From contig JBBMOA010000012.1 in assembly GCA_037954235.1 (NCBI GenBank), positions 13,344,644 through 13,408,643 on the forward strand: a stretch of 64,000 nt of DNA, given 5' to 3'. How positions within the stretch are numbered: position 1 is the first letter of the stretch; each line of letters opens with the position of its first letter. The position numbers and the translations under genes are program-made. Source of the DNA: Aulostomus chinensis. Taxonomy: Eukaryota; Chordata; Actinopteri; Syngnathiformes; Aulostomidae. Below, in pieces: positions 11,575-22,703 of the stretch. Below the pieces are notes generated by a model that was not told the origin of the DNA, searched no databases, and saw only the letters and a program-made list of their open reading frames with translations.

Positions 11575-13121
11575 GAGAAACCGCAGCAGAGGTTACACAA
11601 GATAAGACTGCAGCCGCTGCCACAGAGCAGAGTTAAAAATAACGACAAGCCAGGTTACACAACAGGTAGTTCAACGATGTTTGTGGGATTTTAAGGTGAT
11701 ACTTCACCAGAAAAGTGTATTTTGATTTTCAAGTACTTACAAATAGGTGTGTTGCGCCCATAAAGACACCCCCCCCCCCCCGAATCAATTCTTTGTGACT
11801 CCAGAATGCAGAAAGAGCCAGCCAATTATATTTAGCTTGAGCAAATAGCTACTGATGGCTAACAACAGCCACGGCACTAAAACCACAAGAGTTTTTGTTT
11901 GTTGTGGAATCAACATGTTGGTGGAACATTGAGTTTGTGGCTGGATAAAGACGACGTGGATTATTCTGGATGATGCACCAGGGAGTTTGTAAATTGACGT
12001 TTTTGAGCAGTTTTGTTCTTGTTGAAGTTGTTGTTAGCCGTCAGATGACATTAGCCTCAAGCGACATGTAGTTCAGCTCACCGTTCATGCTTTTTGGAAT
12101 CACAAGAGCAGGAGGGACAAAGTGTCTTTGTGATCACAAGGCATCTATTTGTTGTACTTTTTTAAGGAACAGAGTAAAGTCCATTGTAATGGTTTTTGGG
12201 GTTAACATTTACTTCAACCTTTGTATATAAAGAAGCTAAACTAATTTCTCCTTTTTTCATTATTTCTTTCCATGGTATTAAAGTTTCGGTGGTTATCATA
12301 CGCACTCATTTTCACATCCTTTTTTTTTTTGTGTGGAGAAACAAACATGCACAAGTCATGTGGTAAAAATTGTAATTTAGCAAAGTGTAAATAAGGGATG
12401 TTATCACGCCATTGCTGACAAATCTGTAAAATGCATTCCTCTTGTCTACTTAGCAGGTATTTTATATTATGAATGAACTTTGGTAGATTGAGCGCTCGAG
12501 TGTCTTCTCTCAAGCCCTCTTCTGAATTCTGCGTTGGAGTACAAAGATGAACGCACCACTTCCTCACCCACCTTTCCTGCTCCCCCTCACAGCCTCATTC
12601 CTGCCTGCCACCAGATCTGTGAGTGCGGTTGGCGCGTTACACATTTCAACACGTGCTGCTTTGTTCGTGTGCACAGTTTGTACCCTGTGATTTTTGCATT
12701 GTAATTTTAGATGTATTAAACTGGTTTCAATGATTTCTGCTGTGTTTAAGTATTGATTGGTGTATTGATCGATTAGCTGTATTCTCCCAGAGGGAAACGG
12801 ATTTGTCACACAAAGGAAAAATACACAGCGTCAACCTGCGCAGAGTTAATATGAGAGACTGATGCAGGTGTGAATGCAAAGACATAATATAAGACTGAAA
12901 TATATACGATACCTTTCCAGACTTTCCAAATAATTGTGGTGCGAAGTGATTGCTATGTCTGAACCTTGGCTAAATAACTGGATTAAACCGTCTGATTATC
13001 CTCAATTATTACTGACTCATTGTTCCCTCAGGTTCAATCTGACCAAGTTTTCGTGTAAGGCACTTTGTTTATTTGTTGAATACATAAATAACCCCTTGAT
13101 AATGAAACCTATCAGTGAGTT

Positions 13122-13785
13122 GACCTGTCCTCTAGCGCCACCATCAGGCCAAACTTTTAAATTAGAGTTAATTTATCTTGAAAAGTTTTCATACAAATCT
13201 TCCTAAATTTACTGGCAATATTAATGACCACAAGCGTATGAACCCTATCGGGCTGGTGATGATATGACCTTTCCTGTAGCGCCACCATCAGGTCAAATTT
13301 TTAGTTTTAGAGTTAGTGCATCTTGAAAATCCATCCATCCATCCATTTACTTCCACTTATTCCTGTTAAGGGTCGCGGGGCTGGAGCCCATTCCAGCAGC
13401 TACGGGCGAGAGGCAGGGTTCACCCTGGACAGGTCGCCAGTCCATCACAGGGCCAACACATAGAGACAGACAACCATTCACACTCACAGTCACACCTACG
13501 GTCAATTTAGAGTATCAATCAGCCTCATCCTCTCTTGATGTCTTTGGACTGTGGGAGGAAGCCGGAGTACCAGAGAGAACCCACACAGGAACAGGGAGAA
13601 CATGGAGACTCACACAGAAAGATCCTGTGCCCGAGCCGGGACTTGAACCTGGAACCTTCTTGCTGTGAAGTGACAGTGCTGACCACTGCACCACCGTGCC
13701 ACCTCCATCTTGAAAATCTTTCATCCAAATCTTTTCTAATTTGGGGTGCACATTCATGACTCTCCCAGAATGAGCCAAATTGATT
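13122..13785. repeat. Two tandem copies of a dispersed fish repeat, the second split by a SINE
   Basis: Two units of about 140-150 bp share the core TAGCGCCACCATCAGG (near 13133 and 13278), then AAATTTTTA/AAACTTTTA, TTAGAGTTA, ATCTTGAAAA and TTTCATCCAAATCTT. The second unit is split by the SINE at 13331-13705, and its continuation resumes at about 13718. This TAGCGCCACCA-type repeat resembles sequence widely dispersed in teleosts; its class is not determined here. Confidence 0.6.
13331..13705 (-). mobile_element. tRNA-derived SINE (head type A), minus strand
   Basis: Read on the minus strand, the element starts with the GGTGGCACGGTGGTGCAGTGG head (A box), has a GGTTCAAGTCCCGG B box, and ends in a (GGAT)n tail, seen on the plus strand as CCATCCATCCATCCATTT. 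It is flanked by a perfect 12-bp target-site duplication, CATCTTGAAAAT, at 13319-13330 and 13706-13717. Full length is about 375 bp, matching the copies at 10.3 and 26.1 kb. Confidence 0.93.
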
Positions 13786-15736
13786 GACGTTGCCCCCCCC
13801 TTCTCTCATAATCATATTTATTTACTCATTTTTTTATCTCCTGTTTATTTGTGGGTAGTCACTTTAAAGCCTCATTCACTCCTGCTCTTTTGTTATCCAG
13901 GCTTGGGACTAGCAGTGACAAAAGTTAAAGAGTTTTTGTTTTTTATGATTTGTTGTTGTTTTTTTAGTGTGCGTGCCTGTGTGTATGTGTGTGTGTGTGT
14001 TGGGGGGGGGGTGATTACATTTTTGAAAGGTCACCCATTTATGAAACATCAGCTAGATATTCAGAACATGAAACAGTTCTTCATGCCCACAGTCAAGCTT
14101 TTTTTTTGGTCTGCACTGCTGTAAACAGGATGGGCAGAGAGTGTGGTCTGCTGTAGCAGGTGTGGGTACAGTAGGTCACTCTTACACACATGAACACACA
14201 CACACACACACACACACACCTTCGTGCTCATGTTAGGGAAAGTACTCATGAGAATATTGTTTCCCCCTTTCCCATGTTTCAGTAGCACCAAAAATGGAAA
14301 ATGATGGTGCCTCCACTCACTTCAACAAGGTAGATGTGCTAAGAGTGTGTCCCACCACACACACACACACACAGTCAGGCATGGTGAAGACATAAAGTCT
14401 CATTTGAGCTCTTCATATAACCGTCAATTGAAAATATTGTACTTGAGGAGATCATTTTACAGGGGAGGCGTGTGTAGTTGGAAAGACTCGGATCTGATCA
14501 ACTTGCAAGCCCTCCACCGTGGTAGCGGTGCACCGATGGTAACCCCTGCACCACCGTGCCGCCTAAATATTATCCTTACGGACAAAATACCAACAATATC
14601 TTATAGAAAATTTCCTCAGCATACAAATATTAAGTTTTTCGACTGCTAACAGCTACATTCAGTGTTTTCAAGGTAACTGCTGATTGCTCTTTTATTTATG
14701 TTCGTACATCAAGTTAAACCTTTTGTAAATTCATGTGGATTCTCATTACAATTTGTTTCATCTGTTGTTATGTCTTAACTGCTAATCTTGTTATCTGTTT
14801 ATTATCTGTTTTTACTGTGCATTGAATGTAAAGGGATTCTGGGTAACCACCGATGTATCAGTCTTTATTTTTTGTGTACGCCACATTTATTTGTAGAAGA
14901 AGAAGTGAGACTTTGCTGCCATCCTGTGACCTACTGACGTTACAGCACACACTTTGTACTGTGAACAGGAATCAGACCTTTGACCATACGGATCCTCTTC
15001 ACCTAAATGTCTGAGCTGAACCCGAAAGCTGCAGTACTTCTCATCTGCCAGAAGAGAGCACTGTTGATCTGAAATGAGCAGCTGATGAAAGACAACAAAT
15101 AAACTGTGAGAAAAATGAGGGGTTCTTTTCTTTGTTGTTTTTAAGATTTTAGAAAGTCCAAAACACTTTTCTTATTGTAGTTGTATCATTTATTATTAAA
15201 TGATTCAGCCATGATATGTAATCACACGTGTGAAGAGATGATTGAGAACCAAGCAGGAGTGGAATTATGGCATTTGTATAATTAAAATGTAACCTTCGCC
15301 GTCATTAAAACTGCTGTTTATCATATAGCGAGGAAACTATTGTGACATTCATATGATTTTCTGTTGATACTGATTCTGTACTGCAACATGTTTCAAGACA
15401 TCTGAAGCAATGTGGTTAAATTATAACTTCCCCGAAAAGTGTTTGCCTGTCAAGTTCTTAAGAACAGGTGGATTGAGACGACATTTCTTTATAAGTAAGC
15501 AAAATTTACTTGGAAAAAAAAAAAGAGCCACCGCTCAGATGCAATCTACTCAAAGCAGTACTGTACAAAAATATTATTTCCATTTCACGAGTATACTTTT
15601 TAAATAAGATTTTGATTTAATGCCATTTTTTTAACCCTAAGTATTATTATTATGGGCTGGTTTTTGTTTAGAGTTGACAAAATAGTCATATATACTGTCA
15701 GAAATGACATCATAATTCGATTATGCTGAGTTGCGA

Positions 15737-15967
15737 GGCGGGGTGGTGCAGTGGTTCACGCTGTCACCTCACAGCAAGAGGGTTCCGGGTTTGAGCCCCG
15801 GCTCCAGCACGGGATCTTCCTGTGTGGAGTCTGCATGTTCTCTCTGTGCCTGTGTGGGTTCTCTCTGGTACTCCAGCTTCCAGCTGTGAGTGTGAGCGGT
15901 TGTCTGTCTCTATGTGTTGGACCTGTGATGGACTGGTGACCCGTCCAGGGTGAACCCCGCCTCTCGC
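15737..15967 (+). mobile_element. SINE (head type A), internally deleted and 3'-truncated
   Basis: The head GGCGGGGTGGTGCAGTGG and the TTCCGGGTTTGAGCCCCGG box are present. A block of about 70 bp around the CCAAAGACATCAAG segment is missing near 15884, and the copy stops at CCTCTCGC without a GATG tail. No target-site duplication was found, which fits an old, decayed insertion. Confidence 0.85.
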
Positions 15968-17502
15968 ACGACTGTGTGTCCGAAACATTATCATGTTCCA
16001 GTCCATTACAAACATTCTATATGCTGTGGTCAAAATTTCGGTCAAAACCTGCTGAAGAAAAGGGAAACATGAATATGTGAAAACGGATTCGTCTGATGAC
16101 TGTTACAAAGTCGTCATGTTCAAGATTTTATTTTTCCTTTAGGTTACAATGTTTCTCTGAACTTGTGTGAATGCCATCAGCCAGCGCTCTGATCAAAGTT
16201 TTATTCAAAGTGTTCCTTTCTCTTAAAAAATAGAATAAAAACTTAATCGGGTCTTCGCCCCAGAGTACCTCCGGGCTCAGGCCCTAAGAAAAAGAGCAGT
16301 CACAAAATTTCCTGATCGACCATTGCAAACTCATCAACCACGTGCTGCATCAGAGCCAACAACTGGTGTGCTGCCAAACTATTCACACCTCATTCATGAC
16401 TGCGGAGTTCACGCAGCCTCGCTCGGTTCCTGCAGCGCTCTGTCAGTGGTGTGAACATCGAGTCCGTTGATTGAAGGGTGCTCATACGTCTCACGTGTCA
16501 ACTGAGGAGCAACATTTACAGTAGAGTGGCTATGAAGCCCTCTCCCAAAGCAGAGTACGACCGGTGTTTCAACAGATTCTGCGCAGCTCAAGAGGATTTC
16601 CTTTGTGAAATTTCTCTTTTACAACTTCCTTAATTACCAACGAGATGCACGACACTAATAAGTATTAAGATGTGTTGAGAAATCTGCAGTTATTTGCTTT
16701 TCTTCAGCCACAACAGTTCTATAATTTGAGATGCCAGTGTCAGGGATCGTTAGTGACCATTGTTGTCTATTATTAGAGTTGGCAGAGCACCGTGGCTGTT
16801 GTCTGTCAGCGACAGGAGTGTCCCGACTGTCTGATGCTCGGTGAGTCAGACCCACAGGGCACGACCACGAGGAAGTCAAACTGCTTCCTCTGCCTCACCG
16901 CCGGACTTGTTTTGACCAAATGAAGGCTGAAGCCAACGACAAGCTGATTAGGATGCTCACATTCAGAACTGGACAACTAAATAATGCTGTAGCCACACGC
17001 TAAAATGTTGATGAATTATTTCTGATGGACAGAAGCAGAAGAGGAAGTTTCATTGTTTCTTGCAAGTTTGTTTTTAATTCTGGAGAAATCATTTGATTGA
17101 AAAAGAAAAGGCGCAGGTGTTCATTCGTGCCTTTTCCCTCAGTGCATATCCTGTCGCTGACTATGTGGGTGACAATGTGTGGCTGAGAAGAAACCTTAAC
17201 TCAGGTGGGTAGGGTCGGGAGTGATTCAAACCACAGCTGAATTCATTGTACACAATGTTTAAAAAGTGTTAATCACCAGAGGAAAGCTTGTAACTCTCAT
17301 CCAAATAAAGAATAACAACCTCTTAGTTTTCACACCACTTGGCATGTTGTTATTGTTTGAGTCAATGTGTCATCAACCACTACAACGGAAATGACTCGGG
17401 GTATCTACATAATCAGTGCTGAAGATCTTTTAGAGGAAGAAACGACCTGAAGAAAACAGAAAATGTGCTACAACAGAAAGTGGAGTTAATACCTCCACCA
17501 TG

Positions 17503-17805
17503 AAGGAGAGAAGCTCTGCCACCTGGGAGGAGCTTGGAGTAAAACCGCTGCTCCTCCGCCTCAGATGAGGTGGTTCGGGCATCTGGGCAGGATGCCCCCC
17601 ACACGCCGCCCCGAGGAGGTGTTCAGGGCACCTCCAAATGGCAGGAGGCTCGGGGAAGACCCAGGACATTGGCCAGACTGTGTCTCTCCCTCCCAGCTGA
17701 CGTGGGAATGCCTTGGGATCCCCTGCGAAGTACTGGACGAAGTAGCCTGGGAGAGGGAAGCATGGGTCTCTCTGCATAGGCTGTAGAAAATGGATGGATG
17801 AATGG
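17503..17805 (+). mobile_element. 5'-truncated non-LTR retrotransposon (LINE) 3' end
   Basis: The segment encodes, in one frame ending at a stop at 17784-17786, a peptide starting MRWFGHLGRMPP and continuing with GRRLGEDPG and WECLGIP. This resembles the C-terminal end of a reverse-transcriptase polyprotein common in fish LINEs; I recognise the pattern but not the exact family. It ends in AAAATGGATGGATG and is flanked by a perfect 12-bp target-site duplication, ACCTCCACCATG, at 17491-17502 and 17806-17817. Being cut at the 5' end with an intact tail is the usual signature of target-primed reverse transcription. The copy is dead: only about 303 bp remain. Confidence 0.85.
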
Positions 17806-19925
17806 ACCTCCACCATGGAGATGTAACCATATATCAATATAAATATAAATGCAAAAAAACAACAACAAAAAAGGCAAAACAAAGCCAAACCCAAATGAAC
17901 AACTAAGAACGGGATCCTCCTTTCTTCAAACTAACGCTCTCAACATTTCTTGTAAAAACTGGCTTGTTGGACTTTTGCAAAATGATGCTGACGGACAAAC
18001 AAACAGCTCATGAAACCTCTTTGTGGAAGTCACAAGGGTCTTTCTGGACTAAAACGGGGGAACCCCTTTATACTGTGATTCATTTGGAGAATCTAATGAA
18101 CTGAGCTGAAAATGTTTTGGTAGTTCCCAGGGCACCACAGTGATGTAAAAAAAAATATTGTATTTGTAAGAACGAAAAATAGACCATAAATATAAGCAAA
18201 CGTCGATTTATTGAGTAACTTCCTCCCAAGAGTACGCATGTGAAACTTGAAGTCCTCTTTCTGATTATGTCCCACGTGTAATCCTGAACCATTTTCCTCT
18301 CACACACTTACATCACAATAGCATGATCATTGCTGGCGAGTGTTTCAAAAGAATGTGCTGAAATATTGAGCAAAAGAGTCAAAGAGACATCAGCAGAAAC
18401 ACAGAGAGAGAGAGAGAGCGAGAGAGAGAGAGAGCGCGCGCGGGGATAAGCTAGTACAGGATATTTTGTCACCATGGTTACTGGTGTAAGATCAGCAGAT
18501 GTTGACTTCTGTGACATGCCACTCTCACTCAGGACAGTGTGACAACAGCGCTGGCAGCTATTTTGACGGTGTCATGTCTGCATCGCCCATGTGATAAAGG
18601 AGGGAAAGAGAACTTCTAAAAAACAACAAGTTTGAGGTGAGTTCACTTTTCTTCAGTTGAATTATTTGGATTGTTTCGACTTTTAGTCGACAGGAGCATC
18701 TCAATCTGTTGTTTAGTAGTATTTTTGTGCAGGGTCGGGTATGTACCACCTGCAAGCATCTGGAATCTAATAGTCGAAAGCAGTTTTTGGTACTCTTACA
18801 GATGGTTCCCTCATGAAAATCTATCAAATTAGATTTGTGACCAAAAAAAAAGCCGTCCATTTTTTGAAATGATTGAAAATACACAATCATAAGCGTGGGC
18901 ATGTGACCTAAGAAATGCATTTTATTTAATTGTTCGGTTGTCGTTATATAATATAGAGACAGGAATGAATCAAAAATAATGTTGCCGCTTTTTTACTCTG
19001 AACCTTCACATGTGTTAATGCGCTTGAGCAGGGAGGTTCAACAAGAGTAATTTTAGTTCCAAAAAATATGACTTTCCAACCATTCAAACACATGAACACC
19101 CTGGGGAAGCCAACTTCCTCATATACAAGGCCGCCTCTCAACACCGCGTTTTTGTGTAGTGTGAGAGTGAGTGAGCCACAGCTGCATTCAGATTCACAGT
19201 AACTCCTATTGTTCACAGACTTCCTTCATATCACTTTTAACTACAAATAGTACACATTTGACTCACAGGAAGTATATTTTTTTCACACCGAGTGGGTTAA
19301 TATGCCGTGATCCAACATACAGACGGAAATTCATATGCGTTCGTCCAAAAGTCCTAAATTTACATATCTGTGTCAAAACTCTGACTTATGCAAAGTGTTT
19401 TGTGAGGGAACTTAGGCAAAGGTGAAGAGAATTTGCATGCTGCTTGACTTTAGCAAGGACAACCACATGATGGCGCCAGGCCCAACAAAAACAACTACGT
19501 CAGGCAGTTCATTATGGATACCCTTAGTGGCGTGCTAGATACATACGTATGTGAATATCTGTATGATATTAAAATAATCCACATGAAAGACGTGTAATCC
19601 TGCAAGAACTCCTACTTTCTGAGCGCTAATGGTGTTGAAAGCATCAATTTTTTTTAAACAAAGTCCGACAACAAAGCGCACAAGAACAAGAACCTTATTT
19701 TGCAAGTACAGGCTGTGTGGAAAGCATTTGTGACATACATTTTAATACCTTATACTTCCTCTTGAAAGCAAGTCCTGAATTTTAAAACCAGCCAGTGCCT
19801 TCAGTTTCTTGTCTTTTTTCTTAAGTAAACACCTTTTTCCTCCTTTCTGAATGCCTTTTTTAAAATCACTTAGTCCCGATTGAAAAAAAACTCAAACCAA
19901 AAATGTTCTTTTCAATTTTTTGCAG

Positions 19926-19948
19926 CTACTGCTTCCTAAAATATCTCA
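19926..19948 (+). promoter_or_regulatory. gpr183: Candidate splice acceptor and end of the gpr183 5' UTR
   Basis: A strong polypyrimidine tract followed by TTTTTTGCAG ends at 19925, 23 bases before the ATG. This suggests a non-coding first exon spliced just upstream of a single coding exon, as is known for mammalian GPR183. The first exon itself was not located. Confidence 0.5.
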
Positions 19949-21070
19949 ATGGCTTCCACCGCTGCGCCTGTGCCCTCCGCCCTCCCCTCCACCAGCAATG
20001 CCTCTACCTGTGACACCTTATATGACCACAGAGACTACGCCAGGGTCCTAATGCCTACCTTCTACTGCGTTGTCTTCCTCGTGGGGCTTTTTGGAAACGG
20101 CCTCGCATTTCATGTCATTCGTCCCAATTTGAAGAAGATGAACTCCACCACCTTGTACTCCCTCAACCTGGTCATTTCCGACATCCTCTTCACCCTCTCT
20201 CTTCCTGTGAGGATCACCTACTACGCCTTGGGTTTCCACTGGCCTCTGGGCGAGGCGCTCTGTAAGATCTCAGGCTTGATCTTCTACATCAACACCTACG
20301 CGGGGGTCAATTTCATGACCTGCCTCAGCGTGGATCGTTTCATCGCCGTTGTCCTGCCGCTGCGCTTTGCTCGGCTCCGGAAGGTTAGCAACGTGCGCTA
20401 CATTTGTGGTGGGGTGTGGCTGCTAGTGCTAGCACAGACCCTTCCCCTCATTGGCATGCCCATGACCAACCAGGAGCGAGATGGCACCATCACCTGTATG
20501 GAATACCCCAACTTTGACAAAATTGACAATATTGCCATCATACTAATTGGAGCGGTCTTCATTGGTTACATCACTCCCATGGTCACCATTCTAGTGTGTT
20601 ACTCCATCCTGTGCTCAAAACTCCACGCCACAGCCAAGACCAACCAGTTCACTGAAAAGTCGGGCCGGAGCCGTAGGGTCATCGGCGTGATCTTCTGCGT
20701 ATCCCTCGTGTTTGTTGTCTGCTACAGCCCCTATCACATCGACCTCCTGCAGTACATGATCCGCAAGCTGCTGTCAAACCCGGACTGCGCTGACCTCACC
20801 ACCTTTCAGATTTCGCTGCACATCACGGTGTGTCTGATGAATCTCAACGCCTGCTTGGATCCCTTCATCTACTTCTTCGCCTGCAAGGGTTACAAGAGGA
20901 AACTCAGGCAGCTGCTGAGGCTGCAGGTCAGCATATCCTTCTCCAGTGCTGTGAGAACTTCCCCTGAAGGTTCCTCCAGGGATGCTGTTGAAGGCAACAA
21001 GATCCAACTCAACAGTTCCATTATGGGCAGTGAGAGACTGACAGAGAGGAAGTTACAGCAGAGTGAGTAA
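19949..21070 (+). CDS. gpr183: GPR183 (EBI2), oxysterol-sensing G-protein-coupled receptor
   Basis: A 373-residue seven-transmembrane class A receptor in one uninterrupted coding exon; human GPR183 is 361 residues. It has an N-terminal sequon at N17, N50 in TM1, SD at 77-78 in TM2, the disulphide pair C105/C183, DRF at 129-131 in place of DRY (as in the mammalian protein), SPYH in TM6 and DPFIY in TM7. Arg88, Tyr113, Tyr117 and Tyr262 align with human R87, Y112, Y116 and Y260, reported contacts for 7-alpha,25-dihydroxycholesterol, so oxysterol sensing is likely retained. The C-tail shares QVSIS and SSAV with the human protein. In mammals the receptor acts at the plasma membrane through Gi and guides B cells, T cells and dendritic cells in lymphoid tissue. 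It lies between the GPR183-like paralogue and gpr18, all on the plus strand. Confidence 0.95.
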   Translation: MASTAAPVPSALPSTSNASTCDTLYDHRDYARVLMPTFYCVVFLVGLFGNGLAFHVIRPNLKKMNSTTLYSLNLVISDILFTLSLPVRITYYALGFHWPLGEALCKISGLIFYINTYAGVNFMTCLSVDRFIAVVLPLRFARLRKVSNVRYICGGVWLLVLAQTLPLIGMPMTNQERDGTITCMEYPNFDKIDNIAIILIGAVFIGYITPMVTILVCYSILCSKLHATAKTNQFTEKSGRSRRVIGVIFCVSLVFVVCYSPYHIDLLQYMIRKLLSNPDCADLTTFQISLHITVCLMNLNACLDPFIYFFACKGYKRKLRQLLRLQVSISFSSAVRTSPEGSSRDAVEGNKIQLNSSIMGSERLTERKLQQSE

Positions 21071-21459
21071 ACAAGAGAACTCAGAAGAGACGCACAAGAC
21101 GGGAGAATGTTCTCTGCCTCGGTGAGCCTTTGTTTATCAGAAGTCAAACTGAAACAATATTGTTTTGAACACTGAAGTGGCACAACTTCTCTGCAGCGAC
21201 TCAGCATTCGGGTTTTAGCTGTGCTGGACCAGGATGTTTATCAGAGGACAACAGAATGGCTGAACAGGATGAATGTGAATGATTTCCTCAGAGGAGCAAA
21301 GACTCTCCTCTCCTTCTTCTACAACAAACATGTAGAGAATAAAAACGAGAGACGTAATTGGACATCTGTGAGTCAACATAAAGCCAAACTCTTTAAATAT
21401 CTTTAAAAGCAACGACACCAGTGACCTCACATTTGACCCCAACCTGATGTTGTTATTTT

Positions 21460-21465
21460 AATAAA
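21460..21465 (+). promoter_or_regulatory. gpr183: Candidate polyadenylation signal of gpr183
   Basis: AATAAA lies about 390 bases after the stop codon. An earlier AATAAA-like hexamer occurs within GAGAATAAAAACG near 21337. Either could end a short 3' UTR; sequence alone cannot choose. Confidence 0.4.
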
Positions 21466-22438
21466 CTCAGAAGTAGATATCATATTGCAATATATCAGGA
21501 ATTTTGCCTCATTTTTCATCTGCAATATTTGCTGTATTTGTAGCCTGATTTCTAATTGAAGTTGCTGGTGAAGCACTCTTCGGACAGTAATGGCAGGTGC
21601 GATTGATGATGTCACGTAATTTTAGTTGCGGTTGTTTTCCAAATAATATTTATGTGCAAATTCATCTAAGACAACTGTGGCATGTAAAAATCAAGTTTAA
21701 TTCTTCAGAATGATGTCGATATATTTAATAGTTTTGGTTACAGGAGAATTGCAGGTGGATTTTGATTTATTTCTTAATCACACACTCTAGATATGATCGG
21801 CAGCTACGATACCACAGGCCTCATGGGCAGCAGCTGTTGTTGAATGTGTAATTGAATAGTTTAGTGATTAAATATTCAGAACACGACACACTGAGCGAGG
21901 CATGAAGCTAACGCTGCTGAATGAAAAAGAGGGAGGGACTTCAACTGTTGCAGAAAACACCACCAAATATGACCTGAAATGAAGAAACTACTCTCAAACG
22001 TGCAAGGGCGGGGTGATTATGTCAGAGTATAATATCTGCTAATCTTGATTTTTCCTTATATTTTCACTTTCTCTGGAAAATTCACATGTGATCTCTGTGT
22101 GTATGTATCAGGAAAAGTGCATCATTTCGTAAAACATTTTTTGAAATGGAGCTGGACAACAAAATCTTGTCATGTGATTGTTTGTTGTCAAAAAATTAAA
22201 CATTGCAGTTTGAAAATGCTGATCGCTCTAAGATGGGGACATCCATCCTCTTTCAATTCTATAAGTAATGTGATCTTCCCAAAATATCAGGAGAAAACAG
22301 CATCTCTACCCAACTTGGCTCCAAATGCGTCTCTATGCTGATGACACAGTATTTCATTTACTACTGAAAATTTTAAGTTGATGCATTACAGGATGCAAAC
22401 TTTCATATCAAATACTGCAAACATTCCTTTCATGTTAG

Positions 22439-22703
22439 GGGCGGCATGGCTCAGAGGTAGTGTGGCCATCTAGTAACAGAAGAGTCGCTGGTTTGATCCT
22501 CACTTCCTCCGGTGACCGTGTCCAAGTATCCTTGAGCAAGATACTGAACCCCTAATTGCTCCTGACGGTCCTGTAATGGATCTGCGACCTGTCCAGCGTG
22601 AACCCCGCCTCTCACCCAATGTCAGCTGGGGTAGGCTCCAACCCCCAACCCCACCCCCAACACAGTCCCTTAACAAATAACCAGTATAGAAAAGGGATGG
22701 ATG
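22439..22703 (+). mobile_element. tRNA-derived SINE (head type B)
   Basis: The 5' head differs from the 10.3/13.3/26.1 kb copies: GGCGGCATGGCTCAGAGGTAG, with an A-box match (TGGCTCAGAGG) and a B-box-like GGTTTGATCCT. The 3' half is shared with head type A copies (CGACCTGTCC, GTGAACCCCGCCTC, GGTAGGCTCC) and ends in GGGATGGATG. No clear target-site duplication was seen. Confidence 0.8.

Larger units (their letters stand above)
11575..19925. other. Intergenic region between the GPR183-like gene and gpr183
   Basis: No coding exon is supported here apart from the possible non-coding first exon of gpr183, which I could not locate. The region contains a duplicated dispersed repeat interrupted by a SINE (about 13.12-13.79 kb), a truncated SINE (15.74 kb), a tiny SINE-head fragment near 14537-14573, a truncated LINE (17.5 kb), CA tracts near 13980-14000 and 14194-14219, and a GA tract near 18402-18434. 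Confidence 0.6.

Noticed and set aside
13515..13815. Open frames with VVQWSAL and CVSLHVLPVPVW-type peptides (also at 10.3, 15.8 and 26.1 kb)
   Set aside because: They recur at every SINE copy and come from the SINE body, not from a gene.
14537..14573. Separate SINE insertion
   Set aside because: Only about 35 bp resemble a reversed SINE head (CACCACCGTGCCGCC); too short and without tail or duplication to call.
17430..17894. 154-residue open frame opposite the LINE fragment
   Set aside because: It is antisense to the LINE reverse-transcriptase remnant and spans its flanking duplications.
22439..22520. Functional tRNA gene
   Set aside because: A and B box-like motifs are present, but the sequence continues into a SINE body and does not fold as a complete tRNA cloverleaf with an anticodon stem.
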